Below are positions 1-7,462 of a DNA stretch of 64,000 nucleotides, piece by piece (positions within the stretch are counted from its first letter, which is position 1; each line of letters begins with the position of its first letter). The stretch comes from a virus, in IMG/VR virus record IMGVR_UViG_3300032046_000001, positions 168,551 to 232,550 of that record; one strand, 5' to 3'. The translations under genes and the position numbers were made by a program. The notes beneath the pieces were generated by a model. That model made no database searches, was not told the origin of the DNA, and worked only from the letters and a program-made list of their open reading frames with translations.

Positions 1-133
1 CTTTCATATTTTTTACAATCTCAAGAGCTTCCCACAACATATCAAAATTAATTTCATTTGTTTCTTTCCAATGATCAATTTCTTTTTGAAGCTCATTAAA
101 CGCTCTACTTACTAAATCAGTAATTTCACCCAT
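1..133 (-). CDS. Partial unknown protein running off the left edge
   Basis: Only the first 44 codons lie in the window (start ATG at 131-133, opening MGEITDLVSRAF). The visible part is charged and probably helical, with Trp at residues 22 and 34. Three bases separate it from the stop of the acetyltransferase gene upstream, so it belongs to the same leftward operon. An all-alpha MazG-like fold is conceivable, but no EExxE metal motif is visible in this fragment, so no function is assigned. Confidence 0.6.
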   Translation of the reverse strand, partial: MGEITDLVSRAFNELQKEIDHWKETNEINFDMLWEALEIVKNMK

Positions 134-136
134 TAT

Positions 137-706
137 TTATACTTCTTTTATTATATTATGAATTAGTAATTGATATTCTTTTTGACATACCGGACATTTA
201 CCGATTTTAAATCGGAAATCTATTTTATTACCACACTCACATACCCATCCAATAATCTTGGCTGGATTCCCCACAACTAATGCGAAGTCTGGTATGTCTT
301 TTGTTACAACCGAACCAGCACCAACAAACGCATATGACCCGATGGTATGTCCACAAACTATAGTAGCGTTTGCTCCAATACTCGCTCCTTTTTTAATAAG
401 TGTTGGTCGCGTCTCATTCATTCGATTTATAAATGCCCTTGGATTGTTTACGTTCGTAAAAACAACCGATGGACCGATAAATACATCATCTTCTAACGTC
501 ACATTATAATAAACTGATACGTTATTTTGAATTTTACAACCATTACCAATTTTGACATCTGGACCTATCATACAATTCTGTCCAATGACACAGCTCTTTC
601 CTACAATAGTACCACTTAATATATGTGAAAAATGCCAAATATTTGTATTCTCTCCAATAACACAGTTATTATCAACTATAGAAGTTTTATCAATAAAATT
701 ATTCAT
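137..706 (-). CDS. Left-handed beta-helix sugar N-acetyltransferase (WbpD/WlbB-like)
   Basis: The 189-residue product is built from hexapeptide repeats ([LIV]-G-x4, e.g. [16 protein letters not shown]) over roughly residues 5-150, the left-handed beta-helix of acetyl-CoA-dependent acyltransferases. It ends in a GWVCECG segment and a CPVC pair (about 156-174), a small zinc-ribbon-like tail typical of WbpD/WlbB enzymes. Those acetylate the 3-amino group of UDP-2-acetamido-3-amino sugar acids for surface polysaccharide. An AAGGA ribosome site precedes the ATG. In a phage it could alter host surface sugars or glycosylate phage DNA or virion; the substrate is not visible. No other sugar-pathway gene is in the window. 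Family call is firm, substrate is inference. Confidence 0.85.
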   Translation of the reverse strand: MNNFIDKTSIVDNNCVIGENTNIWHFSHILSGTIVGKSCVIGQNCMIGPDVKIGNGCKIQNNVSVYYNVTLEDDVFIGPSVVFTNVNNPRAFINRMNETRPTLIKKGASIGANATIVCGHTIGSYAFVGAGSVVTKDIPDFALVVGNPAKIIGWVCECGNKIDFRFKIGKCPVCQKEYQLLIHNIIKEV

Positions 707-727
707 ATCATTTCCTTTTAAAAAATT

Positions 728-758
728 AGAAAAGGGAAGATTATATCTTCCCTTTTCT
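728..758 (-). terminator. Hairpin terminator, 13-bp stem
   Basis: AGAAAAGGGAAGA (728-740) pairs perfectly with 746-758 across a 5-nt loop. Read leftward it is followed by a T-rich run. It overlaps the last codons and stop of the membrane-protein gene ending at 741, so the hairpin is itself coding. Confidence 0.8.
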
Positions 759-980
759 CTTTAGTATTCTTTGTATCATTAAGAATATGCCGACAATAAG
801 ATTAGCCGATGCATAACCAGCAATATGATCAAATTTTAATAAACGTGCAAATCCAAAAACAGCTCCAGCAGATATAAATAAGAATGATACATCTTTTCGT
901 CGAACTGATTCTGGATCACAGATTAAAATTCCTGAGTAAATACTAACAATTATAATTATTAATAATAAAATATAAAACAA
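741..980 (-). CDS. Small membrane protein
   Basis: A 79-residue protein with an almost purely aliphatic N-terminus ([17 protein letters not shown]), a polar middle ([10 protein letters not shown]), and further hydrophobic stretches around residues 31-45 and 55-70, ending in a basic KRKGK tail. Two or three membrane helices are likely. The final codons form one arm of the 728-758 terminator. I recognise no family. It may act at the host membrane, but that is inference from hydrophobicity alone. Confidence 0.65.
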   Translation of the reverse strand: MFYILLLIIIIVSIYSGILICDPESVRRKDVSFLFISAGAVFGFARLLKFDHIAGYASANLIVGIFLMIQRILKRKGKI

Positions 981-984
981 TAAA

Positions 985-1377
985 TCACCTCAAATGTTGA
1001 TATAATGGTTGAATATCCAACACGTCAATCTCTTTACAACAGATTGTTCCATCGGGAATAGGAGAGTACCCATAATCACCACTCCTATAAAAATCATCAA
1101 TATACTGTTCACGGGCAACACAACTACAAAGTTCATTAGGAACTACTTCATCACCAATGGTATCAATCTCAGCAACAAAAAACTTTGATGGGTAGTTAGT
1201 TTCTTGATGTTTACAAAGCATTTGAACAAAACTGATAAGATTCTTTATGGTGTCAAATAGAATAAAACCGAGGGTTTCGTCATCACAAACCATTGATCCA
1301 ATACTATAAATTTTTTCATATCGACCAACAACAGCAAGACTTCTATTTCCTGGTTGTAATAATTTAAATCGTTTCAT
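985..1377 (-). CDS. Hypothetical protein, Cys-containing
   Basis: A 130-residue soluble protein with no recognised domain. It starts MKRFKLLQPGNRS and contains a central CSCVAREQY and a later CCKEID segment. It starts 21 nt downstream of the stop of the next gene (1399) and ends 4 nt before the start of the membrane-protein gene, so it is part of the leftward operon. Confidence 0.6.
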   Translation of the reverse strand: MKRFKLLQPGNRSLAVVGRYEKIYSIGSMVCDDETLGFILFDTIKNLISFVQMLCKHQETNYPSKFFVAEIDTIGDEVVPNELCSCVAREQYIDDFYRSGDYGYSPIPDGTICCKEIDVLDIQPLYQHLR

Positions 1378-1398
1378 ATTCTTCTCCTTTTGAATTTT

Positions 1399-1656
1399 TT
1401 AATCTGGACATGGACCAATATCCATTTCTGGAATAAGAAATACATCACTTTTAAAATTGTCCATATTTCGCCAACTTTCACCATCAGGAACTAAATATGC
1501 CTCTCCTCTACAAAAATCAGATATATTATGAACAGGATTAAATTCACCGAAATGGCCAATAACACCTATAGGTAAATTATCATCTATTTTAGATAATAGT
1601 TCTTTTAATTGACCGACTGTAACAGCGGTATATGTCTTATCCTTCTTTTTTCCCAT
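1399..1656 (-). CDS. Hypothetical small acidic protein
   Basis: 85 residues beginning MGKKKDKTYTAVTVGQLKELL; the rest is mixed alpha/beta-like and acidic (ends EMDIGPCPD). The VGQLKELLSKIDDNLPI pattern resembles a short helix followed by strands found in many phage small proteins, but no family is assigned. Its start overlaps the end of the neighbouring basic-protein gene by about 20 nt, suggesting translational coupling. Confidence 0.6.
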   Translation of the reverse strand: MGKKKDKTYTAVTVGQLKELLSKIDDNLPIGVIGHFGEFNPVHNISDFCRGEAYLVPDGESWRNMDNFKSDVFLIPEMDIGPCPD

Positions 1657-1834
1657 TTCTTTTATTGTTCAAATCGTGAAACGATTTTCCCCTCCTTTTA
1701 TCAATTTTTCTATTAGATTGTCTAAACGGATTTGATTCCTTTGACTTTTTAAATTTTTTATTTTTAGGTTCAAATGAATCACATAACTCTGCAAAATATT
1801 CATTCTTTTTTTGAATTTTAGTTGGTTTACTCAC
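1637..1834 (-). CDS. Very basic small protein
   Basis: About 65 residues, rich in Lys, Arg and Asn (FEPKNKKFKKSKESN, RKIDKRRGKSF), probably disordered and possibly nucleic-acid binding. I chose the GTG at 1834 because it overlaps the upstream stop (GTGAGTAA); a longer reading to 1843 would need a non-ATG start. No family recognised. Confidence 0.5.
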   Translation of the reverse strand: MSKPTKIQKKNEYFAELCDSFEPKNKKFKKSKESNPFRQSNRKIDKRRGKSFHDLNNKRNGKKEG

Positions 1835-2048
1835 TGTAATCAATCCCGAATTTAATAAATAAAAATCTCAAGAATAAAATAAATCCTCCAAGGATTCCTA
1901 AAACTTTTTCACAATCACAAATGATTGTTATTCGACTATTAATATCTATACAATCAAAGCATCTTAATGAAATTATAATTGGAAAATAAATCATGAATAA
2001 TATTACAAAATCCCAGAAATGATCATGCAATTTGAATTTTTCTGACAT
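1827..2048 (-). CDS. Small membrane protein
   Basis: 73 residues with two hydrophobic segments, about 13-28 (FVILFMIYFPIIISLR) and 50-67 (LGILGGFILFLRFLFI), separated by a Cys-containing polar stretch (CFDCIDIN, then CDCEK). Probably two membrane helices with cysteines between them. No homologue recognised; the position within the leftward operon gives no further clue. Confidence 0.6.
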   Translation of the reverse strand: MSEKFKLHDHFWDFVILFMIYFPIIISLRCFDCIDINSRITIICDCEKVLGILGGFILFLRFLFIKFGIDYSE

Positions 2049-2062
2049 TCAGAATCTCCAAC

Positions 2063-2311
2063 CTATTTAGTTTTTATTATTCCATATTTATCTCGGCGGT
2101 AATTATAATCATCATATAATTCTTTTTTTGTCACATCTAAATCGATTTCGATATAATCTGGTGGTTGATCTAAATTATGATAACCTACTTTCATATAATC
2201 AAAACCACCATCAATATAACACTCTCCGCAATTACAAGATCTAAAATCATGTCTGGCGCGTGAAAATATAATATCACCACATGTTGGACATTTGATTGCA
2301 TTAATCTTCAA
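2063..2311 (-). CDS. Small zinc-ribbon protein
   Basis: 82 residues starting MKINAIKCPTCGDIIFSR, with CPTC and a second cluster CNCGEC at about 27-32, a compact zinc ribbon. The remainder (YDYNYRRDKYGIIKTK) is charged. Its start overlaps the upstream gene by 11 nt. It is one of many small zinc-ribbon proteins in this genome; binding partner unknown. Confidence 0.6.
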   Translation of the reverse strand: MKINAIKCPTCGDIIFSRARHDFRSCNCGECYIDGGFDYMKVGYHNLDQPPDYIEIDLDVTKKELYDDYNYRRDKYGIIKTK

Positions 2312-2627
2312 ATTCTCTCCACTCCTCTACATAACAATTGAATATATCATATACTGTACTATCAAGTACCAAGTCTTCTTGAATTAGATCAGTTAATACG
2401 TCAAGAGTTTCAGCATTATAATGATATAATTCTTCACCGTTTTCTTCTCTTCTTGTTAACCAAATTTCATCTAATTCATTCCAAATACATTCATATTCAC
2501 TCTCTGGCCAAAAGATACCATCTGTTTCTCTATAATCAATACCGAGTGCAAATCTGATAATGGCTTTCCCATCTAATCGAAATTCGTCTTCATTTTTTTC
2601 CCATCGAGGGATTGCTGGTACAATCAT
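2301..2627 (-). CDS. Hypothetical acidic protein
   Basis: 108 residues, acidic and Trp-rich (MIVPAIPRWEKNEDEF, CIWNELDEIWLTRREEN). No recognised fold. It overlaps the genes on both sides by 4-11 nt (ATG within the preceding stop region), so it is translated as part of a tightly packed unit. The negative surface charge would fit an inhibitor or DNA mimic, but nothing direct supports this. Confidence 0.55.
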   Translation of the reverse strand: MIVPAIPRWEKNEDEFRLDGKAIIRFALGIDYRETDGIFWPESEYECIWNELDEIWLTRREENGEELYHYNAETLDVLTDLIQEDLVLDSTVYDIFNCYVEEWREFED

Positions 2628-2950
2628 GTTTTAGATCTCTTTTTAGGAACAACATCCATTCCATTCCATTCATATCTATCTCGATATTTATTTAAAAATT
2701 TTTCAATTTTTCTTTTCACTCGATCTATTTGATAGAAACTATTAGCTGTAAAAAATATATGAGGTCCAAACATACCATCAAAATCAATATCATAAGCTCC
2801 AGATTTTTCTAATTCAGTAAAAATAATTGAATCATCTTGTCGTTCATTTCGTTTCTTCCAGAAAGTATTAGAAAGTTTGTCGAATAATAAGAAATCTTCT
2901 TTGGATAAGGTCACACAAACATTATAACCAGTAATATCATGTTTTAACAT
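2624..2950 (-). CDS. Hypothetical protein
   Basis: 108 residues (MLKHDITGYNVCVTLSKEDF), mixed alpha/beta pattern with a Lys-rich C-terminus (PKKRSKT). It overlaps the downstream gene by 4 nt and the upstream gene by 14 nt. No family recognised. Confidence 0.55.
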   Translation of the reverse strand: MLKHDITGYNVCVTLSKEDFLLFDKLSNTFWKKRNERQDDSIIFTELEKSGAYDIDFDGMFGPHIFFTANSFYQIDRVKRKIEKFLNKYRDRYEWNGMDVVPKKRSKT

Positions 2951-3200
2951 ACTCAGATTCTACCCTTTCAATGTATTTATAAAATTCATCATCAGCTTTG
3001 AGATGATTCAATTCTCCTCTTTCATATTTTTCATAACATTCATGACAGACTGCTTGACCAGCCCAATTATCTGTTTTTTCTGGATCAACGATCTTGTCTT
3101 CATAGAACGGAAGATATTCATCCATATAATGAAGTTTCCAACAAATTTGACAATTCACCTCTTTTGGCCATAGTTCAATTATTCGAATACTATTTTTCAT
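2937..3200 (-). CDS. Small Cys4 zinc-binding protein
   Basis: 87 residues with CQICWKLHY near residue 17 and CHECYEKYERGEL near 52, a C-x2-C ... C-x2-C zinc-binding arrangement. The rest is charged and helical. Its ATG overlaps the stop of the neighbour at 3197 by 4 nt. Function unknown. Confidence 0.6.
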   Translation of the reverse strand: MKNSIRIIELWPKEVNCQICWKLHYMDEYLPFYEDKIVDPEKTDNWAGQAVCHECYEKYERGELNHLKADDEFYKYIERVESEYVKT

Positions 3201-3394
3201 TTTAATCGATTTGTGAAATCAGAAATTATTCTTCCAGCAAAATATATTTTAATGTCATGATTCTTTTCACACCACTCTATAAGTGATTCATCAGTCGTAA
3301 AAAATCTTTTTATTACATCGGTGGAAGAATCACTATAAATTAATAAATATTCTGCACTATTATCGAATTTATATCTGTTTCTAAGTCTTCCCAT
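3197..3394 (-). CDS. Hypothetical small protein
   Basis: 65 residues (MGRLRNRYKFDNSAEYLL), no recognised motif. Preceded by a good AAGGAGG ribosome site about 6 nt before ATG. Ends in a 4-nt overlap with the next leftward gene. Confidence 0.55.
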   Translation of the reverse strand: MGRLRNRYKFDNSAEYLLIYSDSSTDVIKRFFTTDESLIEWCEKNHDIKIYFAGRIISDFTNRLK

Positions 3395-3409
3395 TTTTCC
3401 TCCTTGATA

Positions 3410-3622
3410 TTATTTTCTCCAGTTATTTTTTTCAGCAAACCATATTTTAAAATCTTCAGGAGAACTAAATCCATCACTATACCACTTAAAAAAATCCTGT
3501 TGAGTTTTAAATTCTTGATTTAATTCAGGATCATGACTTCCTCCTTCTGGAGTCATATCAACAAAAAATCTCTTATCTTTATCATCAACCCAACCTTCAG
3601 ACATCCAATCATAATATATCAT
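3410..3622 (-). CDS. Hypothetical small acidic protein
   Basis: About 70 residues, rich in Asp, Phe and Trp (MIYYDWMSEGWVDDKDKRFF). I chose the ATG at 3622, which overlaps the stop of the release-factor-like gene (ATGA), over an in-frame extension to 3634. No family recognised. Confidence 0.55.
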   Translation of the reverse strand: MIYYDWMSEGWVDDKDKRFFVDMTPEGGSHDPELNQEFKTQQDFFKWYSDGFSSPEDFKIWFAEKNNWRK

Positions 3623-3969
3623 TCTTCGATCCACCTTCCATCTATTACTACTTCAATTTTTAGATTTTCTTCTTTCATTTCACGATCAACTTTTCTTTCA
3701 ATTTCTTTTTCGTCGTGGTCAATTTCAAATATTTTCTTTTGTAACCATAATTTAAATATTTTTGATTCTGTCAATCTTTTAAACGCATTTTTTTTATTTT
3801 GACCTTGTGATCTTTCTTCACGGGATTCACCAACGGCACCGGAGTCCCTATGTACTATACGAACGCCAGAATTTACTTTATTTACATTTTGTCCTCCAGC
3901 ACCTGAACACCTAAATGTTTGTACTTCAAAATCTTTTTTTGTTACTGAAAATAATAATTCTTTAGACAA
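3619..3969 (-). CDS. GGQ-domain peptidyl-tRNA hydrolase / release-factor-like protein
   Basis: 116 residues carrying the class-I release-factor catalytic loop: CSGAGGQNVNKVNSGVRI, with GGQ at about 24-26, followed by SREERSQGQNKKNAF, the conserved RSQxxNxxxA element. It lacks the codon-recognition domains of RF1/RF2 and ends in a basic, helical tail, so it resembles ArfB/YaeJ-type ribosome-rescue hydrolases (about 140 residues) or stand-alone RF domains known in phages. Expected role: hydrolysing peptidyl-tRNA on stalled ribosomes. Start appears to be TTG at 3967-3969 behind AGGTAGG. It is the first gene of the leftward run that ends at the window edge. Confidence 0.85.
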   Translation of the reverse strand: MSKELLFSVTKKDFEVQTFRCSGAGGQNVNKVNSGVRIVHRDSGAVGESREERSQGQNKKNAFKRLTESKIFKLWLQKKIFEIDHDEKEIERKVDREMKEENLKIEVVIDGRWIEE

Positions 3970-3992
3970 ATTAAAAACCTACCTTTCTTAAT

Positions 3993-4002
3993 GGGAACAA
4001 AT
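3993..4002 (+). promoter_or_regulatory. GGGAACAAA-type motif copy
   Basis: GGGAACAAAT lies 4 nt before the conserved homing-endonuclease leader. Closely related copies (GGGAACAAAATATTAA) occur at 12846, 15663, 53280, 53824 and 55580, all on the + strand. Role unproven; a phage transcription start or processing signal is the simplest reading. Confidence 0.4.
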
Positions 4003-4006
4003 AATT

Positions 4007-4058
4007 GAGAGATAGAACCCATGATTCGAAAAGAGAAAACCTTGATTCTCCTGCTCTC
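4007..4058 (+). promoter_or_regulatory. Conserved structured leader of HNH homing-endonuclease gene, copy 1
   Basis: GAGAG (4007-4011) can pair with CTCTC (4054-4058). Inside it, GAGAA pairs with TTCTC around a short loop, after a conserved ATAGAACCCATGATTCGAAAA stretch. Copies at 12862-12915 (+) and 36835-36887 (-) keep the same layout with different stem bases, and each lies 38-41 nt upstream of a NUMOD4/HNH gene. The structure is deduced by hand. Confidence 0.55.
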
Positions 4059-4072
4059 AGTTACTATCAAGG

Positions 4073-4092
4073 AATAACAACAAGGAGTTATT
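4073..4092 (+). promoter_or_regulatory. Hairpin with ribosome-binding site in its loop
   Basis: AATAAC (4073-4078) pairs with GTTATT (4087-4092); the 8-nt loop plus stem base holds AAGGAG, 10 nt before the ATG at 4098. Equivalent small hairpins with the ribosome site in the loop occur at 12936-12952 and 36798-36812, suggesting restrained translation of the nuclease. Confidence 0.4.
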
Positions 4093-4097
4093 AAAAA

Positions 4098-4691
4098 ATG
4101 AAAATTTATAAAAATTTAAATTTACAGGATTTAAATGGTGAAATCTGGAAAGTTATAGAAAATTTTCCAGATTATCAAGTTAGTAGTTATGGAAGAGTTA
4201 AATCACTAAAATGTAGAAAAGAATTAATAATTAAACAACATATAGATTCTAAAGGATATTTGCGTACATCTATATATAAAAAAGGTAAAAAAGTTCATAG
4301 ACTAGTTTATGAAACATTTAAAGAAAAATTAAATATAGATTATGATATCCATCATATAAATGAAAATAAAGAAGATAATAATATTAATAATTTGGAGAAA
4401 AAATCTCATATTTTACATTCAATTAATCACAATCCTAAAGGCAATAATCATAAAAATTATGGCAAACATCATTCTGAAGAATCAAAGATTAAAATAGGTA
4501 AAAATCATGTTGATATTCGTGGAATTAATAATCCAAGTAGTATATTATTAATTCAAGAAATTATTCAAATTAAATTATTATTAAAAGAAAAAATATTATC
4601 TCAAAAAGAAATAGCAGAAATATTTGAAGTTCATCCAATGACTATATCATCTATTAAAAATAAAAGAACTTGGTCATATATAATAATATAA
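4098..4691 (+). CDS. NUMOD4-HNH homing endonuclease
   Basis: 197 residues. A NUMOD4 domain at about 14-47 shows the signature WKVIENFPDYQVSSYGRVKS. An HNH nuclease core at about 80-110 contains DIHHINENKEDNNINNLE. The C-terminus (about 150-197) is a helix-turn-helix DNA-binding region (SQKEIAEIFEVHPMTISSIK). This is a free-standing homing endonuclease that would nick or cut a target in related phages to spread itself. It is the only + strand gene among leftward genes here, converging with the 4714-5784 gene through a shared terminator. Close relatives are at 12953 and 36338. Confidence 0.9.
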   Translation: MKIYKNLNLQDLNGEIWKVIENFPDYQVSSYGRVKSLKCRKELIIKQHIDSKGYLRTSIYKKGKKVHRLVYETFKEKLNIDYDIHHINENKEDNNINNLEKKSHILHSINHNPKGNNHKNYGKHHSEESKIKIGKNHVDIRGINNPSSILLIQEIIQIKLLLKEKILSQKEIAEIFEVHPMTISSIKNKRTWSYIII

Positions 4692-4698
4692 TATCATA

Positions 4699-4734
4699 AA
4701 AGAAACACCATCATTAATCTGATGGTGTTTCTTT
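4699..4734. terminator. Bidirectional hairpin terminator, 15-bp stem
   Basis: AAAGAAACACCATCA (4699-4713) pairs perfectly with 4720-4734 across a 6-nt loop. A-rich and T-rich flanks on both sides suit convergent termination of the homing endonuclease and the leftward 356-residue gene, whose stop codon lies in the loop. Confidence 0.85.
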
Positions 4735-5784
4735 CTCTTTAACTTCTTTCATTTCAACAATATCACCAATTATTTCAATACGTTTTTCATCTCGCTCTTC
4801 AGGAGTACCAAACCAAGTCAGCTCCCAGAAAATTGCCTTCATCGTTTCCAAAACTTTAAATTGTTTGTTTCCAAAATACTGTTTATCATGAAAATCATCA
4901 GAAGAGTAAATTTTGAAAACATTTTTCAATCTTAATTTCAATGTTTTCAAATAATTATTTGGAGTGAAACTTATACCATAGTAAATAAGACCATTCAGTC
5001 CCTCTGGGAGATAATCATCTTCACATGGTTCACCAATAGCATGAAAAGATGGCCATGATGTCAAAGTTTCATATTCAGCATCATGTTCAACATCCCAATA
5101 TATTTCGAGATATTTCAATTCTCCAGAACCACTGAATTCTTTTTTAGATTCTTCTATTATCGGTTTGATTCTTTCACCAGTAATAATCTCCCAAAGATCA
5201 ATATTGTTTTCAACAATATCAAATATTCTTCCAAGAGTAACATCATCATTTAATCTTACATTCTCCCATATGAAATGAATCAACTTATCAGGAGCAATAA
5301 TTTGTTCTTGTCTGCCTGCTTTCCAATAAGAACGAATTATTGAATTATTGGTTATTATGATACCTTCAAAATCATCTTCCTCTTCTTTCTCTGAAAAGAT
5401 ATGATATTTTTCATTTAAGCGTTTATCGAGTTCGGTTTTCCACTCTTTCTCAGTCCATCCATGATCAAGAAGAGTCTCATTCCACTTTCTCCACTGTTTT
5501 TTAGGTTGTTTAAAATCAGGACATAGAAGAATCATTTCCGATAACTCATCAAATATATTAGAAATCTCTTCATATGGTGTACGGACTTCTATACTATCTT
5601 TTGGTGGTATTTTAATAGAAACTGGAAATTCAAATGCCTCACCAAAAACAAGATCATTAACAGCTTTAAATTGAACTGACTTATTATATTGATTTCCCAA
5701 AAATTTTAAAATTCCATCATAATCATCGTGTGCAAAATGTATAACATACTCGCCATTTGGGTCATATATTTTGGTAAAAATCAT
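4714..5784 (-). CDS. Hypothetical 356-residue protein
   Basis: A large acidic, Trp-rich soluble protein without recognised motifs (starts MIFTKIYDPNGEYVIHFAHD; ends KEVKEKETPSD). The C-terminal tail is Glu/Lys-rich and probably disordered. It ends at the bidirectional terminator, so it closes the leftward unit coming from about 12.7 kb. No frameshift or truncation is visible. Function unknown. Confidence 0.65.
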   Translation of the reverse strand: MIFTKIYDPNGEYVIHFAHDDYDGILKFLGNQYNKSVQFKAVNDLVFGEAFEFPVSIKIPPKDSIEVRTPYEEISNIFDELSEMILLCPDFKQPKKQWRKWNETLLDHGWTEKEWKTELDKRLNEKYHIFSEKEEEDDFEGIIITNNSIIRSYWKAGRQEQIIAPDKLIHFIWENVRLNDDVTLGRIFDIVENNIDLWEIITGERIKPIIEESKKEFSGSGELKYLEIYWDVEHDAEYETLTSWPSFHAIGEPCEDDYLPEGLNGLIYYGISFTPNNYLKTLKLRLKNVFKIYSSDDFHDKQYFGNKQFKVLETMKAIFWELTWFGTPEERDEKRIEIIGDIVEMKEVKEKETPSD

Positions 5785-5788
5785 TTTA

Positions 5789-5989
5789 TTATTTCTCCTT
5801 TATTATATCAGGAGATACTTCTATACCATACCATTCAATACAACTCGGACAAACAAGAATATGATTTTTATCCGAATAAGTTAAATCACTTTCATCTCCA
5901 ACCCAACCACATTCAGGACATTTATATTTTCCAGAACATATCTCATCATCATCAAAATCATTATAATGGTGATTTCCAAATAATGCCAT
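5789..5989 (-). CDS. Small zinc-ribbon protein
   Basis: 66 residues with CPECGWVGDESDL at about 24 and CPSC at about 48, a two-knuckle zinc ribbon (YKCPECGWVG is rubredoxin/ribbon-like). The N-terminal MALFGNHHYNDFDDDE is acidic. It sits 4 nt before the downstream 356-residue gene. Function unknown. Confidence 0.6.
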   Translation of the reverse strand: MALFGNHHYNDFDDDEICSGKYKCPECGWVGDESDLTYSDKNHILVCPSCIEWYGIEVSPDIIKEK

Positions 5990-6006
5990 ATTTTAATTCC
6001 TCTTTC

Positions 6007-7452
6007 TTAAACTAAATGGTGACATTCTTTTTTAGACATAATAATTTTCAGTTCTTCATACGATACTGGTTTGAAATTATTATTATCAACTCCAACATCG
6101 TAGGACTTTCCTAATGACGGAAGTTCTCCATGTGAATTGCCCACTATTATATGTTTTCCATTTCTTCTAATAACTATAGTTTTATTTTTAACCTTAACAC
6201 ACCAAAAATGTTCATTATTTACAGTCTCAATAAAAACTTTATTTTTTAAATTATCGTGTGTTCTACACGATCGTTTAGTTACTACCAATTCATAATTAAT
6301 TTTTTTTGCAAAACCACCGCGTCGTTCAGAAATATTACACATGTATTCATTTCTTATACATGCTGTTTGTATTAAATCTGCTTCTATTTTTTTAGATGTG
6401 TATATTAAAATTGAAGTTTTATTTTTATAACCATCTGTATGAGTATATTCTTCTAATATTATATCTAATTGATTTTGATTTGAATCAATAATTATATCAC
6501 TAATAGGTTTTAATCTAATATTATAAAAATAATCTGGTTTATGAAAATTAAAACAAATTGAATCATCTTTCTGTTTATTTCTGCTATAATTAATATTCAA
6601 TTTTTTTAATAAATTTTCTATTCTGTTAATTTTTCTTGTTTTAAAAACTCTAATTCTTATTAAATCAGTATTACATAAATTACCATCTGCCGCTATCCAA
6701 ACTAATAACTTAATTTGGTCATTGTTTAAATTAATTCCAGTTTGATTGCCAATTGCAGATTTTTTAAATTTTCTTTTATTGATTTTAAAAATTTCATCCG
6801 TATAAAATTTTCTAAATTCCTCTTTTTTTCTTCCTATTAAAATATCAATCAATATATGATTTGGTGTTAATCTTAAATCTAACCCCTTTGATTTTATATT
6901 ATACACATCACCTGTATGATTATAATCTATAATTTCGTCTATTTCATTATATTCTAATTTTTTATTTTCAATATTTAAAGTTAATATTTTATGACCATAT
7001 AATAATTCACTTCTTTTTTTCCAACCGTTATCTGTTAAAATTTCTGTTTCATCATCTAAACAATGGGCATATAGTTCCCATGCTCCATGATGAGAACAAT
7101 TCCAAACTCTCATCGCATAATGACACAGAGTTATTTTTTGTTGTCCAATCCTAATATCATGAAGATTGTGAACTTCTTTACAATATTCTTTAATTGTATT
7201 TATAAATCGAAAATCATGATTCCCAAGGATGAATATTTTTTGACCATTCATTTTACTAAGTGCAGTTATTGCACCTTCCTTGGTCATCGCAATATCACCT
7301 AAATAATAAACAGTGTCTTTTGTCCTAACGATTGAATTATGGTTATCCAAAAGACACTGTTGTTGTTCGTACTCATTTTTAAAAGGCCGATTGCAGTACC
7401 TCAATATATTATAATGAAGATTGTGCCAATCAGCAGTAAAGAAAATATTCAT
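6007..7452 (-). CDS. Calcineurin-like metallophosphoesterase interrupted by an intein
   Basis: 481-residue precursor. Extein residues 1-130 plus 440-481 form a compact metallophosphoesterase with the metal motifs D8-x-H10 (FTADWH), G52-D53, G77-N78-H79-D80, H111, and the spliced AH-SHG motif. The last His pair is created only when the intein (131-439) leaves, so the precursor should be inactive until splicing. The mature protein would have about 172 residues. Phage enzymes of this type hydrolyse phosphodiesters or phosphomonoesters; the substrate here is unknown. The downstream neighbour at 5789 and the upstream one at 7463 are small zinc-ribbon proteins. Confidence 0.9.
   Translation of the reverse strand: MNIFFTADWHNLHYNILRYCNRPFKNEYEQQQCLLDNHNSIVRTKDTVYYLGDIAMTKEGAITALSKMNGQKIFILGNHDFRFINTIKEYCKEVHNLHDIRIGQQKITLCHYAMRVWNCSHHGAWELYAHCLDDETEILTDNGWKKRSELLYGHKILTLNIENKKLEYNEIDEIIDYNHTGDVYNIKSKGLDLRLTPNHILIDILIGRKKEEFRKFYTDEIFKINKRKFKKSAIGNQTGINLNNDQIKLLVWIAADGNLCNTDLIRIRVFKTRKINRIENLLKKLNINYSRNKQKDDSICFNFHKPDYFYNIRLKPISDIIIDSNQNQLDIILEEYTHTDGYKNKTSILIYTSKKIEADLIQTACIRNEYMCNISERRGGFAKKINYELVVTKRSCRTHDNLKNKVFIETVNNEHFWCVKVKNKTIVIRRNGKHIIVGNSHGELPSLGKSYDVGVDNNNFKPVSYEELKIIMSKKECHHLV
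6136..7062 (-). mobile_element. Intein with LAGLIDADG-like homing endonuclease domain
   Basis: The 309-residue intein starts at Cys131 (CLDDETEILTDNGWK, block A) and ends at Asn439 before Ser (IIVGN|SHG, block G). Block B-like LRLTPNHILI lies after it. The middle contains LLVWIAADGNL, a degenerate LAGLIDADG helix, followed by a typical alpha/beta nuclease-like region. It lacks the usual penultimate His (Gly-Asn instead), which occurs in some active inteins. It sits exactly in the active-site AHSHG of the host protein. Confidence 0.88.
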
Positions 7453-7462
7453 TTTATCTTAT

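Noticed and set aside
1-133. Left-edge partial gene as the MazZ partner of PurZ
   Set aside because: Only 44 residues are visible and none of the metal-binding motifs of MazG-like enzymes is in them.
4011-4036. TGATTCGAAAAG in the nuclease leaders, resembling a tRNA T-arm
   Set aside because: No acceptor, D or anticodon arms can be drawn around it, and copy 3 does not keep TTCGA.
4007-4058. Leader as a HEARO/OMEGA-type guide RNA for the HNH nuclease
   Set aside because: The proteins are NUMOD4-HNH homing nucleases without RuvC or bridge-helix features of IsrB/IscB, and the element is far shorter than those RNAs.
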